A stretch of 64,000 nucleotides of DNA from positions 48,558,242 through 48,622,241 of the forward strand of contig NC_053037.3 of NCBI RefSeq assembly GCF_002575655.3, read 5' to 3'. The notes beneath the pieces are model-generated. The model was not told where the DNA came from. It saw only the letters and a list, made by a program, of their open reading frames with translations, and did not search any database. Position 1 is the first letter of the stretch. Every line of letters begins with the position of its first letter. The position numbers and the translations under genes were made by a program. Shown piece by piece: positions 47,050 to 59,257 of the stretch. Origin of the DNA: Aegilops tauschii subsp. strangulata (Eukaryota > Streptophyta > Magnoliopsida > Poales > Poaceae).

Positions 47050-47050
<1 letters not shown>

Positions 47051-47920
47051 GCGGGGTCCTCGGTGGCGGATGTAATTTAAGTGTGCATGGCTTCATCATA
47101 GAGAGGTGATGTGTATGGCAGAGGCCACCAACGATGGGGTGCGAGAGAGAAAATGCCCGTAGAGAGGGAAGAAAAGGTGTGTGCACGTGAGAGGAGTCAA
47201 CATCGAGAGAACGTGTTTGTTCGAGAGACATCAAGGAAGACTACTATATATCGATGGTGCATGTAGGCGGGAATTAAACAAAGGGATGGTCTTATTGGTT
47301 TCGGGGATACAGGGGAAGAGTGAGAGGGGGGTAGCTAGAAGGAGATTGTTAAGTGTGAGTGTGTGTTTTACCCATCCAGGCAGAAGTTATGTGCACACGA
47401 GAAGAGAATGATTCGATGTGGCGTTAGGGTTGAGGGTAATTAACTACGTATGGAGACATAGAGACCTTGAACGTGCATGTGTGAGAGGTATACATGTATA
47501 TGTGGGATGTGTGTGTGTGCGCGCGCGCATGATCGAGATAAAAGAAAGAAGACATAAGTCATAAGATCAACGACATGGGAGAGACGGATCAGTATGACAA
47601 TATGCATGCATGTGAGAATGCAGGGAAGAAGGCCCGACAATTGAGCATGTGTTTTTGTCTTTAAGAGATAGTGGCGTGGGCTGGAGCATGCATCTACGGC
47701 GAGCAGAGGGAGTGAGGCACAACGATTGTGCAAAAGAGATCAACCTATAAATGAAACAAGGTTGATGGAGAAACAGATAAATAGAACGATAAAGATGCTA
47801 GCTAGTGTGCATTAGAGATAGGAGTCGAGTGGATCAGAAGGCTGCGTTATGTGTGTGGGTGTGAGAGAGATGAAGAAAGGGTGCATGTGACTCACATACA
47901 AACAAATATCGGAGGGAAAT
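47050..47920. other. GA/GT-rich degenerate sequence, no gene
   Basis: Purine-rich phrases such as gagagaga and gtgtgtg are scattered throughout, without a fixed period until 47921. No gene was recognised. A gtgtgtgtgcgcgcgcgc tract occurs near 47505-47528. Confidence 0.4.
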
Positions 47921-48310
47921 GAGATCCTGAGAGACGGAGTTTTGTGTCTACGAGAGAGAAAGATATTTCACAACGAGAGTGATAGCTAGAGAGACATATG
48001 AGGGAACACAAGATATCTCTAGGGAGAGAGAGTGTGTGTGAGCGACATACAAGAGAACAGTGGAGAAATATGAGACCCTGGGAGACAGAGTTTGTGTTTG
48101 TGTGTGAGAAAGAGATATGTAAGAGGAAGAGTCATAGGTTCTCATACCTAAGGAGCGAAAGACATCTCTGTATGAGGGGTGAGCGAGTGGCACACAGGGG
48201 AATAGTAGAGAGAAATGAGACCCCGGGAGACAAAGTTTTGTGTTTGTGTGAGAGAAAGAGATCCACATGGAGAATCATAGTTAGAGACACATAGCAGGGA
48301 GCGAGATATA
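47921..48310. repeat. Minisatellite, unit about 148 bp, about 2.5 copies
   Basis: The phrase gagac(c/t)c(c/t)gggagac begins near 47921 (as gagatcctgagagac), 48072 and 48217, steps of 151 and 145 bp. Each is followed by (g/a)agtttgtgt(t) and gagaaagaga. Copies are clearly related but diverged. Confidence 0.75.
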
Positions 48311-49200
48311 CTTAGAGAGAGATAGAGTGATGAAGGTCGAGGGAGAGAGTACCGTCAGTGTGTTATGAAGATAAAAGATCATTGTCGACATACAGGTAGC
48401 ATGAGAGATACCCGAGAGACGATGAACGCGTATAGGTCTAGAGAGATAGTCCTATATAAGCATGAGTGATAGTTATATGAGACGAATATCTGGATTAAAT
48501 GGGATTCAAATATTTAAACTGGAGATCACGACATCGATAATATCATAACGCAAATTGGTGTATCAAACATGCATATTCATTTGAATTTGGGGACACGTGT
48601 AATATTATATAGTTTATCAATATTGGTGATCCATAGATTCTTTAATTAGAAACAATGCACGGTTTATATGCAATTAATGTCTAAACGGGATTACACTATA
48701 TGTTGCGTGTGTGAAACACATTATACATGTTTGAGAAGTAAAAAAAAAACCGCATGAAACACACATTAATTGGAGACAGTTAGCGAGGAATGCATACATT
48801 GGATTTCAACATAAAGTGGTTTCAAATATTTGAAAATCCAAATTGATGGATACAACCTTATGAATCTGAGATCATGCCATTTGTAAACCATATTTATGTA
48901 TAAAGGGTGTTGTGCTTTTGAAGGTATATATAAAAAATGATGTATATAGAATTTTATTCCAATCGAAAATGGATCCCGCCCGAAAAAATAGAATACAAAT
49001 GGGATTCGAATTGAGTTGGCACGGTAAACGTGCACTCTGCAAAATTTGAACGAAGCGGGGAAAGTCACAGTAACCGCCCGAAACCAAAATCTGCGAGATG
49101 GAAATTACTACTGCCTATCCCTGCCACGCAAATCCTATCTGCTCGATTTCTATAGGTTTCGATAGGGGTAGGTTTGTAATTTCACTCAAACGTGACATAA
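48311..49200. other. Intergenic, AT-rich, no gene recognised
   Basis: I see no gene, element terminus or ordered repeat here. The short minus-strand frames at 48766-49087 overlap one another and lack domains. Confidence 0.3.
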
Positions 49201-49207
49201 CCGCCTC

Positions 49208-49325
49208 TCACCCGGATTCATACACGGTGGGTGCCAAAACACAGTGTGTCCTCGGCCGAAATCGACTCCCTCCCCGATTCATACATGGTGGGCGCCAAAA
49301 ACAAACTCTCGTCGGCAAATATTCG
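49208..49325. repeat. Short tandem duplication, about 61 bp
   Basis: The phrase gattcatacacggtgggtgccaaaa at about 49214 is repeated as gattcatacatggtgggcgccaaaa at about 49275. A partial third relative (ccgtgggcgccaaaac) lies near 49487. Confidence 0.8.
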
Positions 49326-50579
49326 GTGTATGCGAGATTACCGTCCTATCCCCAACCGACTAATATTGTTGGGATGTAGGAAATTTGAAACGGGGGCTAA
49401 GTTTGCAAATTTCCTCGCATTTGAGACAAGCGCGCCCTGAAGACATGGTTCCCCCCTTCCTCTCGACCTCCATTTCTCCATTCGTACTCCGTGGGCGCCA
49501 AAACACCCTCTCCACCCCAGCCTCCTCCGTCCGCCACCCCATCCACCGCCGTCCTCCTCCACCATGCCGGAGCTGATACCCCGACGCCGCCGTCCATTAC
49601 AAGAGATCGACCTCTCTCATCCACGGCTTCGGACCGGGATCCTTGCATCCCGTCCTCTCGCTTCATCCCCGCCGTCGTCCACCTTGTCGGCGCCACTCCT
49701 ACGACCGTCTCGTCCACCGCGCCCTGCCGCCACCCTCTACCCTCCTAGATCTGCTTCCACACCGCCGACAGCCATCGCTACCGCAACATCGTCAAATTCT
49801 CAGCAGATGCATACACGGCGCCGCACTAGAGGCGGTACTCTTTTGTATCTGCTCAACTTATTTATCGCAGCAAGAAAATAGATCGCCACTGCTTTACTCT
49901 GATTTCCTGTCCATCACTTACTTGCTAGTTGAAAGCAAACATTGGTTGCGAAGTTTCCTTTGTCCGGTTTGCACCTTCAGATCCGCCATGGCACGCTCAA
50001 CACTATACTCCCAATGCTTATGGTTTTCCCCTTTTATATTCCACACTAGTTAAATCACAGTAGACTAAATTTCAAAATTGGGTCAGTCGATTTTTCAGAG
50101 CTCGCCGGAGTTCGCCGATGCGAACGAAGGGGCTCGGGTGGGGACGGTGGTTGTGGGGGGGGGGTGGGGCCTCACCTAACAAAGAAAACTCGACGCGGGT
50201 GGGGGCGGGGGCGGTGGTGGGGGTGGCGGAGGAACACAGGCGGTGGGGGCCGGTGGTCCGGTCGACGGCCCGTGCGGTGTTCTGTATGGGAAGAATCAGA
50301 GACGGGGAAGAAGAAGGGTTAGGAGACGTAGGATCTTCATCCAATCGCCTGAAATGGTCGACTAACCCAAATGATAAAAGTCACGTGAATTGCATGTAGA
50401 CATGCCTTTATATTCAGTACCATCATCGTACCTACTTAGCACTGCTCCTGAATCCATCAAGCTAAACAACGTGCCACTCATAATTCCAAACTTGTTGCTC
50501 AAGTACGAATCTGATATGATGCTGATATTACTGAAACAGATAACATTTAATTGGTCAGCTAATGTTCCTACTTTACTTT
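49326..50579 (+). other. GC-rich possible leader of the 52134 locus
   Basis: GC-rich from about 49440 to 49800, with several overlapping Pro/Ser-rich frames (49491-49748, 49564-49881, 49643-50053) and no clear domain. It may be the promoter and leader of the gene model at 52134-53381, but no splice link was established. A second GC-rich patch lies at 50100-50300. Confidence 0.35.
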
Positions 50580-52270
50580 CGAAAAGCACGTGCACCACAT
50601 ATAGAGAGACAGCAGGGAGTTGCTTTCATAATGCCCTCTGGTTCATCATGTGTGGGTACTGCGCAACGAACATTTTATTATCCAAAATCTGCTTGCTCTT
50701 CTTTAGCTTGTTCCTCTTCTGTTCTTCTTTAATAAGTACTCTCTCCGTTCCTAAATACAAGTCTTTGTATAGATTCCACCATGGACTACATATGGAGCAA
50801 AATGAGTGAATCTACACTCTAAAATGTATCTGGATACATCTGTATGTGATCCATAGTGGAAATCTCTACCAAGACTTATATTTTGGAACGGAGGGAGTAT
50901 GATAGTAGTACAGTATGTTCCTTGTAGTGAAGATGAGCAGGGACATTTGCAGTGTAGAGGTCTATTCAGTCGGTTGTGATGGACACTTTGAACTCTTCGG
51001 CCCTCTTTGATTTGTAGGATTTTGTAAACATGAGAATAGGATTTGTAGTGGCCTGCCAACTTGAATCCTATAAGAATAGCAAGGAAATGCGAGGAGCTGT
51101 GTTGCCTTTGAGAGTTACACTGATATTAACAGTACCGCACCTTCAGTTGAAGAGAGCTGGTATCCGAAGCCTTTCTAGCCGTACCGGCAATACTAGCACA
51201 TATATTCCAGCAAGTTCCACTTTGCTGATTTTACTCTGATGCTTAAGGTTTTCCCGTTATATCTACACTATGATCTATGTAACTGCTTTGTGTCGCACTA
51301 GCAGCAGTCCACTCTTGAAGCTAAACACTGCAATGACTTACAAAATTGGCACCAAGACATTGAGTGCCATTCTGGATGCAGTGAAACTCATACGCTCCCC
51401 ACCTGTTGACTCTTGTTCAGAATATGATCCTGATGACTCTTGTTCAAAATTGCCACATATAGAGAGACAACATGGAATTGCATTTCTTTGGGGGTTGTGA
51501 TTCATCATGAGTGGGCAGCCAACATTTTATGCAATGAAGCGGAACCTCAAGAATATGCTTCCTCTTCTGTTCTTTAACATGTTCCTCTTTTGTTATTCTG
51601 TACTTAGTACGTACAGTATGTTCCTTGTCAGGAAGGGGAGCAGGGACATCTGCAGTCAACAGCTGATAGAGCTGGCCTGTACGTGATCGATAGGCTTTCA
51701 ATTACTAGCGGCAATACAACACCATATTTTCAAGCCAGTTCCACTTTCCCGATTTATATATCGTGGTTATGGTGTACCCCTTTTATGTACACTATGATCT
51801 GCCTAGTTTCTTGCGTGCTCTTGTTATCATGGTTTGGCAATAAACTCTCTATACAGTATATTTTGAACCTATCATCTGCCAACTATCCTTACTCGTGGAG
51901 CCTATTTTTTTGTGTACTTGTGCCAGATTATGTAAATGCACGCACCATATTACAGCACACATGAGCTCTCTCATCAGAATCCAGTGATAGCACACAAGTG
52001 TTTACAGGGGCGCTCCCTATATTGGAATATCCTCTGCATTACAAAGATAATCTCACAACTATTTATGTTTTCATAGTTCTCATATATTATACGTAATTAC
52101 AGTGAATATCAGAATCCGCGCATCAGAAGAATATTGTGGAACACTGCAATGACTTACAAAATTGGCACCAAGGCATTGAGTGCCATTTTGGATACAATGG
52201 AACTCATACGCTCCCCACCTGTAGATTCTTGTTCAGAATATGATCCAAATGACTATTCTAACCTCGAGGA
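50580..52270. repeat. Diverged tandem duplication within the locus
   Basis: Landmarks recur in order about 700-870 bp apart: cacatatagagagaca (50597, 51455), gtacagtatgttccttgt (50909, 51612), the exon-like aacactgcaatgacttacaaaattggcaccaag (about 51325, 52140) and acgctccccacctgt. The later copy supplies the first coding exon of the gene model. The earlier copy of that exon keeps an open frame but lacks the splice donor. Confidence 0.75.
50739..50897. mobile_element. Stowaway MITE (159 bp)
   Basis: Ends read ctctctccgttcctaaata and tattttggaacggagggag, flanked by TA on both sides (50737-50738 and 50898-50899), the Tc1/mariner-type target. The interior contains acaagtctttgtatagattc and the complementary half, typical of Triticeae Stowaway elements. 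No coding capacity. Confidence 0.92.
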
Positions 52271-53381
52271 GTCAAAGGCAGATGGCCTGTCATATTCACC
52301 CATCAAGGTGCCTGTTCTAATTTGGCAAGGTTTTATTGATTGCGCGTATCTTGCATATGTTGTCTTGCATTTCTTCTACTTTGTTGCACCGCCATCTGCT
52401 TAATTTACACATCATATATGTCGAGATGCCATGCCCATCCATTATCAATACATATTCCATCTGTCATCATACCATGTTTTTTCACTCAAATGCTGTTCTT
52501 GTGCATCAGACATCAAAAAGGAAGAGGGTGATTGCCGAACCTGAAGGAGCACTAGCAAAGTCCTTGAAAAACGTGGTTGTACCGGAGAAATCAGACATCA
52601 CCCCACTTATATTGGCTGTACAACCAGTGACACAAAACATAGGACCGACTCCAGCAGACTGTACCCATACTTCACTGGCCACACCACTAGCCCCACCACA
52701 CAGGACCTGCACTCCAGCAAAAGGTATGCCGATTTCAGTTGCCATAGCACCAGCCGTACCACAGAAAAATCCCACTCCAGCAAAAGGTACAACAAGTCCA
52801 CCGGCCGAAGACCTATCCCAACAGCAGAGACGGCCAATTCCTGCAGATTGGAACCCCATTCCAGTTATTCCCAGTTTAAAAGACAATGCTTTCAATGTTG
52901 TTAGGGACTACGTGCATATATTCCCATCATGGGAAGATTATAGTGAAGACAAACACCATTTTCACATCTTCCTGTCCCACTTACGTGTAAGTGCTATTAT
53001 TCATGGTGATTATCCTGTTTTCTGCTGATTGAACACATCAATGATTTACATTACATTATTGTAAGTAGGCGAGGGTCAATCTGGATAGTCATGACGAGCC
53101 AAGCTTGCTTGCACTTTTCAAGGAAGCATTGCAACAGTATCGGTGTTACCTGAGGAAATCACACTTTGATGGCAAGTCTATAAACGAATTTCTGGTGAAG
53201 TCTCCTGTGCTAAATTTAGAAGACATTGAATGGAAAAACCTTGTTATGCACTGGTCTCGTTCCGAGGATGAGGTACTGTCTATGATATCGCATGAGAAAT
53301 TGAACTTCTACTTTTCCGCATGTGCCTTATGGATCTTTTTTGCAGGAAATCTGCTCGAAAAAGAATTCCGGTTTGAAATGA
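52134..53381 (+). CDS. Hypothetical protein, 4-exon model, transposase_24-like end
   Basis: Exons 52134-52307, 52510-52986, 53069-53272 and 53346-53381 join with GT-AG introns, all in phase 0, giving 296 residues. The first exon lies in a longer acceptor-bounded segment from 52127, so a further upstream exon is possible. Exon 2 has a basic start (S-K-R-K-R) and repeated T-P-A-K-G / P-T-P-A segments. Exons 2-3 contain F-P-S-W-E-D-Y-S-E-D-K and L-F-K-E-A-L-Q-Q-Y-R. The end W-K-N-L-V-M-H-W-S-R with S-K-K-N resembles the Ptta/En/Spm-type plant transposase (transposase_24) pattern. The TGA at 53379 comes at once after this motif, so the domain is cut short. It may be a transposase-derived or decaying gene. 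Function is unknown. Confidence 0.5.
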
Positions 53382-54140
53382 ACGACAGGATATCGCAAAT
53401 ATGCTGCCCGCTGCTTTGCTCTTGTTAGTACCTGTTGTCGTGTATCACTGTACTTGCATACATACCTGGTTCATTATGTGACAGCAGTATGCATGATAGC
53501 TTGCTTATCAATTGTTCGCTCCAAATTATCTGATCTGTATGAATGGTTACATTAGTGTAGAATATATCCAATGCCAATGAATTTTTTAGCTCTGCATTGT
53601 TCTTGTAAGTACCTGCTGTCCTTTACCAGTGTACTTATATTGATAGGTAGTTGTTCATGTACCATCACTCTACAGCTTATTTTCCTTTGCCCTTCATTTT
53701 CTACACATAAGATCTACATTTACTCTTACCATAAGGTTGGACAACACCGATGGCACTGAAGAAGTTTAGCTCTGCATTGCTCTTGGCTGTAACTTTTGCC
53801 TGTATCGCTGTACTTACATTTATAGCTACTTGGTTATGTAGCATCACTCTTCATCTTATCTTAAATATTCTCCATTTTTTCTTATATTGTCACACCTATA
53901 TTTACTCTTAACAAAATGTAGAATAAAGGCAATGCTTATGAAGAAGATTCTGTGGTAAACTTCTTGAATTGCCCCCCATCAGCATGGACAAGGGCTTTAT
54001 AGAGCCCGCCTTCACCAATAATGTAAGTTTGTCCTTCTCAAGCCTTCAAACTTTGTTGTGTATATTTGGTTAGGCATGACTGCAATAGCTGTTTATTTTT
54101 GGTGTTTCCATCAAATTGCATGTTTAAAGTTTATTATGTA
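53382..54140 (+). other. AT-rich downstream region with repeated phrases
   Basis: Three loosely similar segments carry tagctctgcattg(c/t)tcttg followed by acctg(t/c)tgtc-like text (about 53400, 53588 and 53767), suggesting short internal duplication. A stretch at 53935-54000 could be a decayed exon. No continuous coding frame was found. Confidence 0.35.
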
Positions 54141-54221
54141 CCCCCTCCGTCCCATAATATAAGAACGTTTTAGACATTAGTGTAATGTAAAAAACATTCT
54201 TATATTATGGGACGGAGGGAG
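54141..54221. mobile_element. Stowaway MITE (81 bp)
   Basis: The element is nearly all inverted repeat: ccccctccgtcccataatataag at the left against cttatattatgggacggagggag at the right, flanked by TA at 54139-54140 and 54222-54223. It is a short Stowaway element able to fold into one long hairpin. Confidence 0.95.
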
Positions 54222-54909
54222 TAATTCATAAACAATAGTTTGTCCTTCTTAATTTAAGTTTTCAGTTGTACAACCAAGTTCCTTCTTCATACCATGTAAA
54301 TTAAACTATACAGAGCAAGTGATCTTATTTTGCCAATCTGAAATGGGATAAATTGACAGCACACTAACCATTGATACTTATGAGTTCTTGATCTGTAATC
54401 CAGTGGTGTCGTGAAGCTGCCAACTCCTTCACAATGTCATTTCCTGCCATGTCTTGACCTGAACAATACCATATTGTGTTAATGCTATTTTAAACTGTGT
54501 CACTTTATTCGTCACTAAGAAATGTGATGAATTGTCAGCACTGATACTTATATGTGCAAAACATGTCATCTGTATGCTTGTTTATCTTTCAGAGTGAGGA
54601 GGATATATGTGTCAAACAAGTGCAGTCTCATCAGCTTGCTCAGCTGCTTGCGCTGCAGCTCCCGAGCAGGGCTAACCTTTCTTGAACTCTATTGAAGTGC
54701 TGTTGGTTTTGTATATTATTTTGTCGACGTGTTTAATTGCACTGGTGGCGATCTTTGATGCCCAGTGTATGTAATCTGTTGTCTGCTTGTGCTTTATTAT
54801 CATAGTGGCGAACTTTGATGCCCAGTGGATGTAATATGCCATAATTTATTTATTGTATAATCTAGGTTTTTTCTTATTCACGATGCTGTAGTTATTTTAC
54901 TGTATATAT
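54222..54909. other. Intergenic, no gene recognised
   Basis: A possible decayed exon of the preceding locus lies at 54595-54685 after a tttcag acceptor (S-E-E-D-I-C-V-K reading). The phrase tggcga(t/a)ctttgatgcccagtg(t/g)atgtaat is duplicated at 54745 and 54806. Nothing else is recognised. Confidence 0.35.
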
Positions 54910-55576
54910 ATCCGGTCTTCGCAGTAAACCGGCCAAACCGTAAAATTATGGTACATAATCGGGCCATCATGCAAATCACTATGTATGATCCGCATCATGG
55001 GCCCCGTCATCTTGGTCCGTTAACAGGCCTAAATGTAAACTGGCCCACCAGTAGATTCGGGCCTTTAATAGGCCGAGTAAACCACCGGCCCTATTTTCCC
55101 AAGAAAACTCAATGGGCTTTTAGGAGACTGAAAAGTAGGTTGGGCCTGAAACGTGCCGAATAGCTCACAGGCCGGCAGCAGGCCGAAATAGACCCCGGCC
55201 CATGATTGTGCCAATGAAATCATGGGCTTATAACATGCCAAAACTGTCTCGGTCCTTGTTTGGCCCAATCAGATTATCGTCTGTGAGCAGGCCGGATGCA
55301 AACGGGGCCGTAGTTAGGCCCAACTATATGACGGGCTTTTTAACAGGCCGAAATATATATAGGGCCGAAATGTTAAACTTGCCTTTAACAGGCCGAAACT
55401 AATATCAGGCCGAATTAACTAAAGGGCCTTTAGTGGGCCCAAAAGCATAGCGTCCAGTTGACGGGCCGAATCTGATATGGGCTATAATTTAGCCCAAAGC
55501 CTCTCAAAGGGCCGGACCTGATCTGGGCCATAATTTGGCCCAGAACGTGGTAGGCTTTTAACGGGCCGGATCTCAT
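54910..55576. repeat. GGCC-rich degenerate short-repeat tract
   Basis: More than two dozen GGCC tetranucleotides occur in 667 bp, mostly as aacaggccgaaa, cgggcctttaa and gggcccaa variants in both orientations, spaced by tens of bases. This looks like a degenerate subterminal array of a DNA transposon. The Gypsy element starts at 55577 after ctcat, so the tract's own continuation lies outside the window. Confidence 0.6.
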
Positions 55577-58216
55577 TGTAACATCCCAAATTTTCAATTT
55601 GGAATGTTATGGATTAGATCATCATTGCATATCATATTTTATTTCATTTTGGCTAGATCCTAGAAATTCTACGCAACTCAAGGACCCACAGAAGAGAGTT
55701 GGGGATTTCGTTATTTTCAAATTTGGGTTTTCTCAAATTTTGAAAATAGGATCATTTGGTTTTATTTATTTTATCTTCAATTATTCCAATTATAAAAATA
55801 TGAGAGGGAATAAAATGACTTTCCCAAAATAAAGGAATAATGAGGATTTAATAAAAAATCAAATAAGATTTTATTTTGAAGTTTTTCGCTATTTTATTTG
55901 GATAGGAAAAAATGCGCGTTTCTCAAAATTGCATTTAGGCCCCAAATAAATGTTCATCTTGCCCGGCTTCATTTTAGAAGTCGGTGAAAATTTATTTCGG
56001 GATTTTTGGAGTTCGTTTAGTATTTATTTTGTTTGTTTTTCTGCGCATATTTATTAAAAAAACGAAACCGACTATGGGCCGTGTTCGGCCAGGACTCCGC
56101 CTGGCCGGGTCCTTTATAAGTCGCGGCCCGACCCTGCCGTTGGCCCAAGCCGCCGCTGAACCCTAACCCTAGCCCGACCCCGCCGCCTGCCAGATCCGCC
56201 GCCGCCGTCGCCGACGTCGCCGCCCCGTCGCCCGTCGCCGCCCCGTCGCCCGTCGCCGCCCCGCCGTCCCGCCGACCCCGCCGGAGCCCGCCGGAGCCGC
56301 CGCCCCTCGCCGAGGTAGCCGCCGGAGTTGTCGCCGCCGCCGGCGGTTTTCTCTAGAAAACCGCCCGGTTTAAAAAAACTGCGGTTGTTTTATTTTTTGA
56401 TCGTTTTTTTTTCTTTTTCTCCGTTTAGTTAATTAGCGAGCGTTCGCTCGTTCGTTCGTTTTAACGAACGTGTTCATCGTTTAGTTACAGTTAACGGACG
56501 TTCGTTCGATAAACTGTTCGTCAGTTTTTCTTTTTCTCGGATTTTCCGCGATTATTCCAGATCGCGATTTCGGATCCGATTTTCGTTCTAGTATATCTTT
56601 TCGCTCGTTTATCGGAATCAGGCAATTCAAGCGCCTAGAGTTTCGTCTCGAAATTATCTTTCCGTTTAACCAACTAAAACAAATTTTTGCTACTGTAAAA
56701 TTTGACTTAGATCCAGATTAGTAAACGAAGCTTGTTTCTTTCGCCGTTTGACTTTCATTGCTTCGTTTGATTTGATTCTTTTTGCAAACCGGAGTTCTTA
56801 AGTTGAACTTTCTGGTTAGATCCTTTATTTGAGCTTTACCTGTGCATTAGTTGAGTGCTTACTGTATGCTTGTTTGTTTGCGATAGAGTACCCGGAGTGT
56901 GCCGCTTGCTACTTCGAATCTCTAGGTTTCACGGATCATCAGCAAGGCAAGTAACACTTTGATCATACCTCTTTACTACCAAGTTTTATTGCATTAGATC
57001 AATCCTCAAACATTGCATGATTAGGATCTAATTAAATTGTGGGTATTGGGGAGTAGATGAGGTAGTACCTATTACCTGTTTTGTTATCAAATCCTGGGAG
57101 TTACTTCTACGTTTGCTCATATTGCTATGCTATGCTAGTAGACGTGGATTGGGTGAGTGTATCCATGATAGATGTGAGATTGTTAATTTAATGGTTTACT
57201 TAAGGTGGCAACTTGAACACACATCTGGGTGGATTGAGGCACCTGGGTATTCCAGTGATTGCCTGTTTTCTTTTGGACCGCCAACCAGGCTCAAAGGGAT
57301 CATGAGATTATTCATGCTAGAAACTTCCGTGTGCAGCCACAAGCTATTATGGGCTCTAGCATAGTTAAATAAGTTGTGTGAACTCTTACAGTGGTAGCCT
57401 AGCAGATGTAGGGGAAAGTAGGTGTAACGGTCTATCCCATCGTAAGGTGCAAACACTTCTGAAAGACTATGTCTCGGTCATCCGTTTCTCAAACACCATG
57501 TAGTGCGAGAAATCAATCGGAGGAGATCGAGTCTTGTGGGGAAAAGTGCACAAACCTCTGCAGAGTGTATAAACTAATCATGGTTAGGCGTGTCCCCGGT
57601 TATGGACATCTTGAGTATCTAGTACTAGGATTATCATGTGAATCTCATCATGTTACTCAAATTAATTTTGTTGGGTTAAGGATGATACTTAATTGGGATT
57701 GAGATGCTGTCAACCATTCTCAATGTTTAACAACCACCATGATAGCTAAATAAAATTTATTCCTTTGCAGTACGGAAAAATTGGCTTTTCGCAAAACTGT
57801 AACCATAGAGCTTAAACACCAGCCAAATATGCATGTAGAATAGCTTTATTCTGTTCATTACTCTCTATGTGTTATTTTGCCAGCATATTCCATGTGCTGA
57901 CCCGTTTTCGGGCTGCAACGTTTCATGTTGCAGACTTTTCAGACGACGAGTAAGGTCCCTTAGGTTGTGGTCTTATACTCAGTGATGCCGTTGGAGTTGA
58001 TGGACTCACTTATCTTCCAAGTCTTCCGTTGTTATCGTTTTAGATGGCCTTAAGCCATATTTGTCATACTTATTTCTCTTTTGTGATACTCGATGTAATA
58101 AGTGTGTGATTGCTACTCTGTTATAAATCCTCCAAGTACTGTGCGTGTCAGCATTACTGATCCAGGGATGACACTGGTGCATGGTAGATCAGACTGTTTG
58201 AGGACTGGTCGCTACA
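55577..58216 (+). repeat. 5' LTR (2640 bp)
   Basis: It begins tgtaacatccc and ends gctaca, the canonical TG...CA. It contains a CG-rich block with an 18-bp ccgtcgcc(cc)-type tandem (about 56215-56285). The block 56143-56633 is largely missing from the 3' LTR. The end is fixed by the primer site four bases downstream. Confidence 0.85.
56087..56119 (+). promoter_or_regulatory. LTR promoter: hairpin plus TATA box
   Basis: A perfect 7-bp inverted repeat, ggccagg (56087-56093) and cctggcc (56100-56106), precedes tttataa at 56113-56119. The same arrangement is present in the 3' LTR (tttataag at about 63636). The TATA box probably drives the element's transcript. Confidence 0.6.
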
Positions 58217-58220
58217 AAGG

Positions 58221-58232
58221 TGGTATTAGAGC
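58221..58232 (+). promoter_or_regulatory. Primer-binding site (initiator Met tRNA type)
   Basis: The sequence tggtattagagc differs by one base from the usual plant tggtatcagagc, complementary to the initiator methionine tRNA 3' end. It lies four bases after the 5' LTR. Confidence 0.85.
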
Positions 58233-58350
58233 ACACGCTGACTGTAGGATACGATCACTAAGCTTAAACCCTAGAACACTACTCTCTTCTCATTTCTGAC
58301 TCCTCTCCATTTTCTACTCTTTCAGGATAGCGGATGCAAGGAACAAGTTC

Positions 58351-59058
58351 ATGCAATCGGATGAAGATACACCTTTTGGACGACACTTGAAGGAAGTCAC
58401 TAAGTACATGAACATCAGAATACCAAGCTTCACCGGGACCTAAAACGCCACACTACCAGAAGAGGAGCGCTGGATGATTCAAGTTCAAGTTCCAGGAAGG
58501 ACGTTTACGCCAATCACTGAGCCCATAGAGTTTTCCTTTGATGCACCAACCTGGAGTTTAGGGAAGAGCATGGCAGCCCACACCACCATGGGACGCATTG
58601 GAGAAGTCTACCACAGGGAGCTTAAGGATACTATTTATCAGATTTGTGGGAGCCGAGATGAGCAATGGGAGATGATCAGCACCAAGAAGGATGGATCAAT
58701 TGCAGCTTTCATCCAGGAGCAAAACCAACACATTCGTCGCCAGGAGAACCAGATGTGCGCAGACATGATAGAACTGAAGAAGGCATTGACCGAGATCACG
58801 GAGTTGGAGGAAGAACTCAAGTCTACGCGCGAGGATTATATGGAGGAAATCGGTGCACTGGTGGAGAAGAATGACGACCTGGAAAAGAAGATCGGAGTAT
58901 TCATGGGAGACCCAGCACCTAGAGGAGAAGATGATGATTGCGCTTGCCCGGATAACTACATCATCATCGACGACACCGACTCAGACCCCAGTGAAGATGA
59001 TTTTGTTGATGAAGCTGGAGCAGATATCATGGAGTCTTCGACCTATCAAAATTTCTAG
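58351..59058 (+). pseudogene. Pre-gag ORF with early stop, coiled coil and acidic tail
   Basis: The frame runs from about ATG 58351 to TAG 59056, broken once by TAA at 58441-58443. The long remaining part from ATG 58474 has 194 residues. An N-terminal section reads W-M-I-Q-V-Q-V-P-G-R then G-K-S-M-A-A-H-T-T-M-G-R-I, a strand-then-helix layout like that of the other element's pre-gag ORF and of dsRNA-binding domains. A heptad-type coiled coil follows (L-E-E-E-L-K-S-T-R-E-D-Y through N-D-D-L-E-K-K-I), then a strongly acidic tail (D-D-T-D-S-D-P-S-E-D-D). The region opens right behind a pyrimidine tract and ttcag at 58321-58325. Its function is unknown. Confidence 0.65.
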
Positions 59059-59257
59059 TAGACCACCATAATCAGTAGTAGTATTTCCCCATGTATATAG
59101 TATAGTCCGAGCACTTTGTAACGATAGTTAGATCGATTGTATGCCTTGTTTGAATTGATTGAGTGATATTGATTGTGTTTGTCTCATGAGCATATGGGTA
59201 GTGTTTTCTCTCTAGACCTCATTCTATTCTAAATTCTCATCTTTTCTAACCTATCAG

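Noticed and set aside
46806..47234. Frames of 98 and 142 codons, Cys/Val-rich and His/Thr-rich
   Set aside because: They are direct translations of TG and GA simple repeats.
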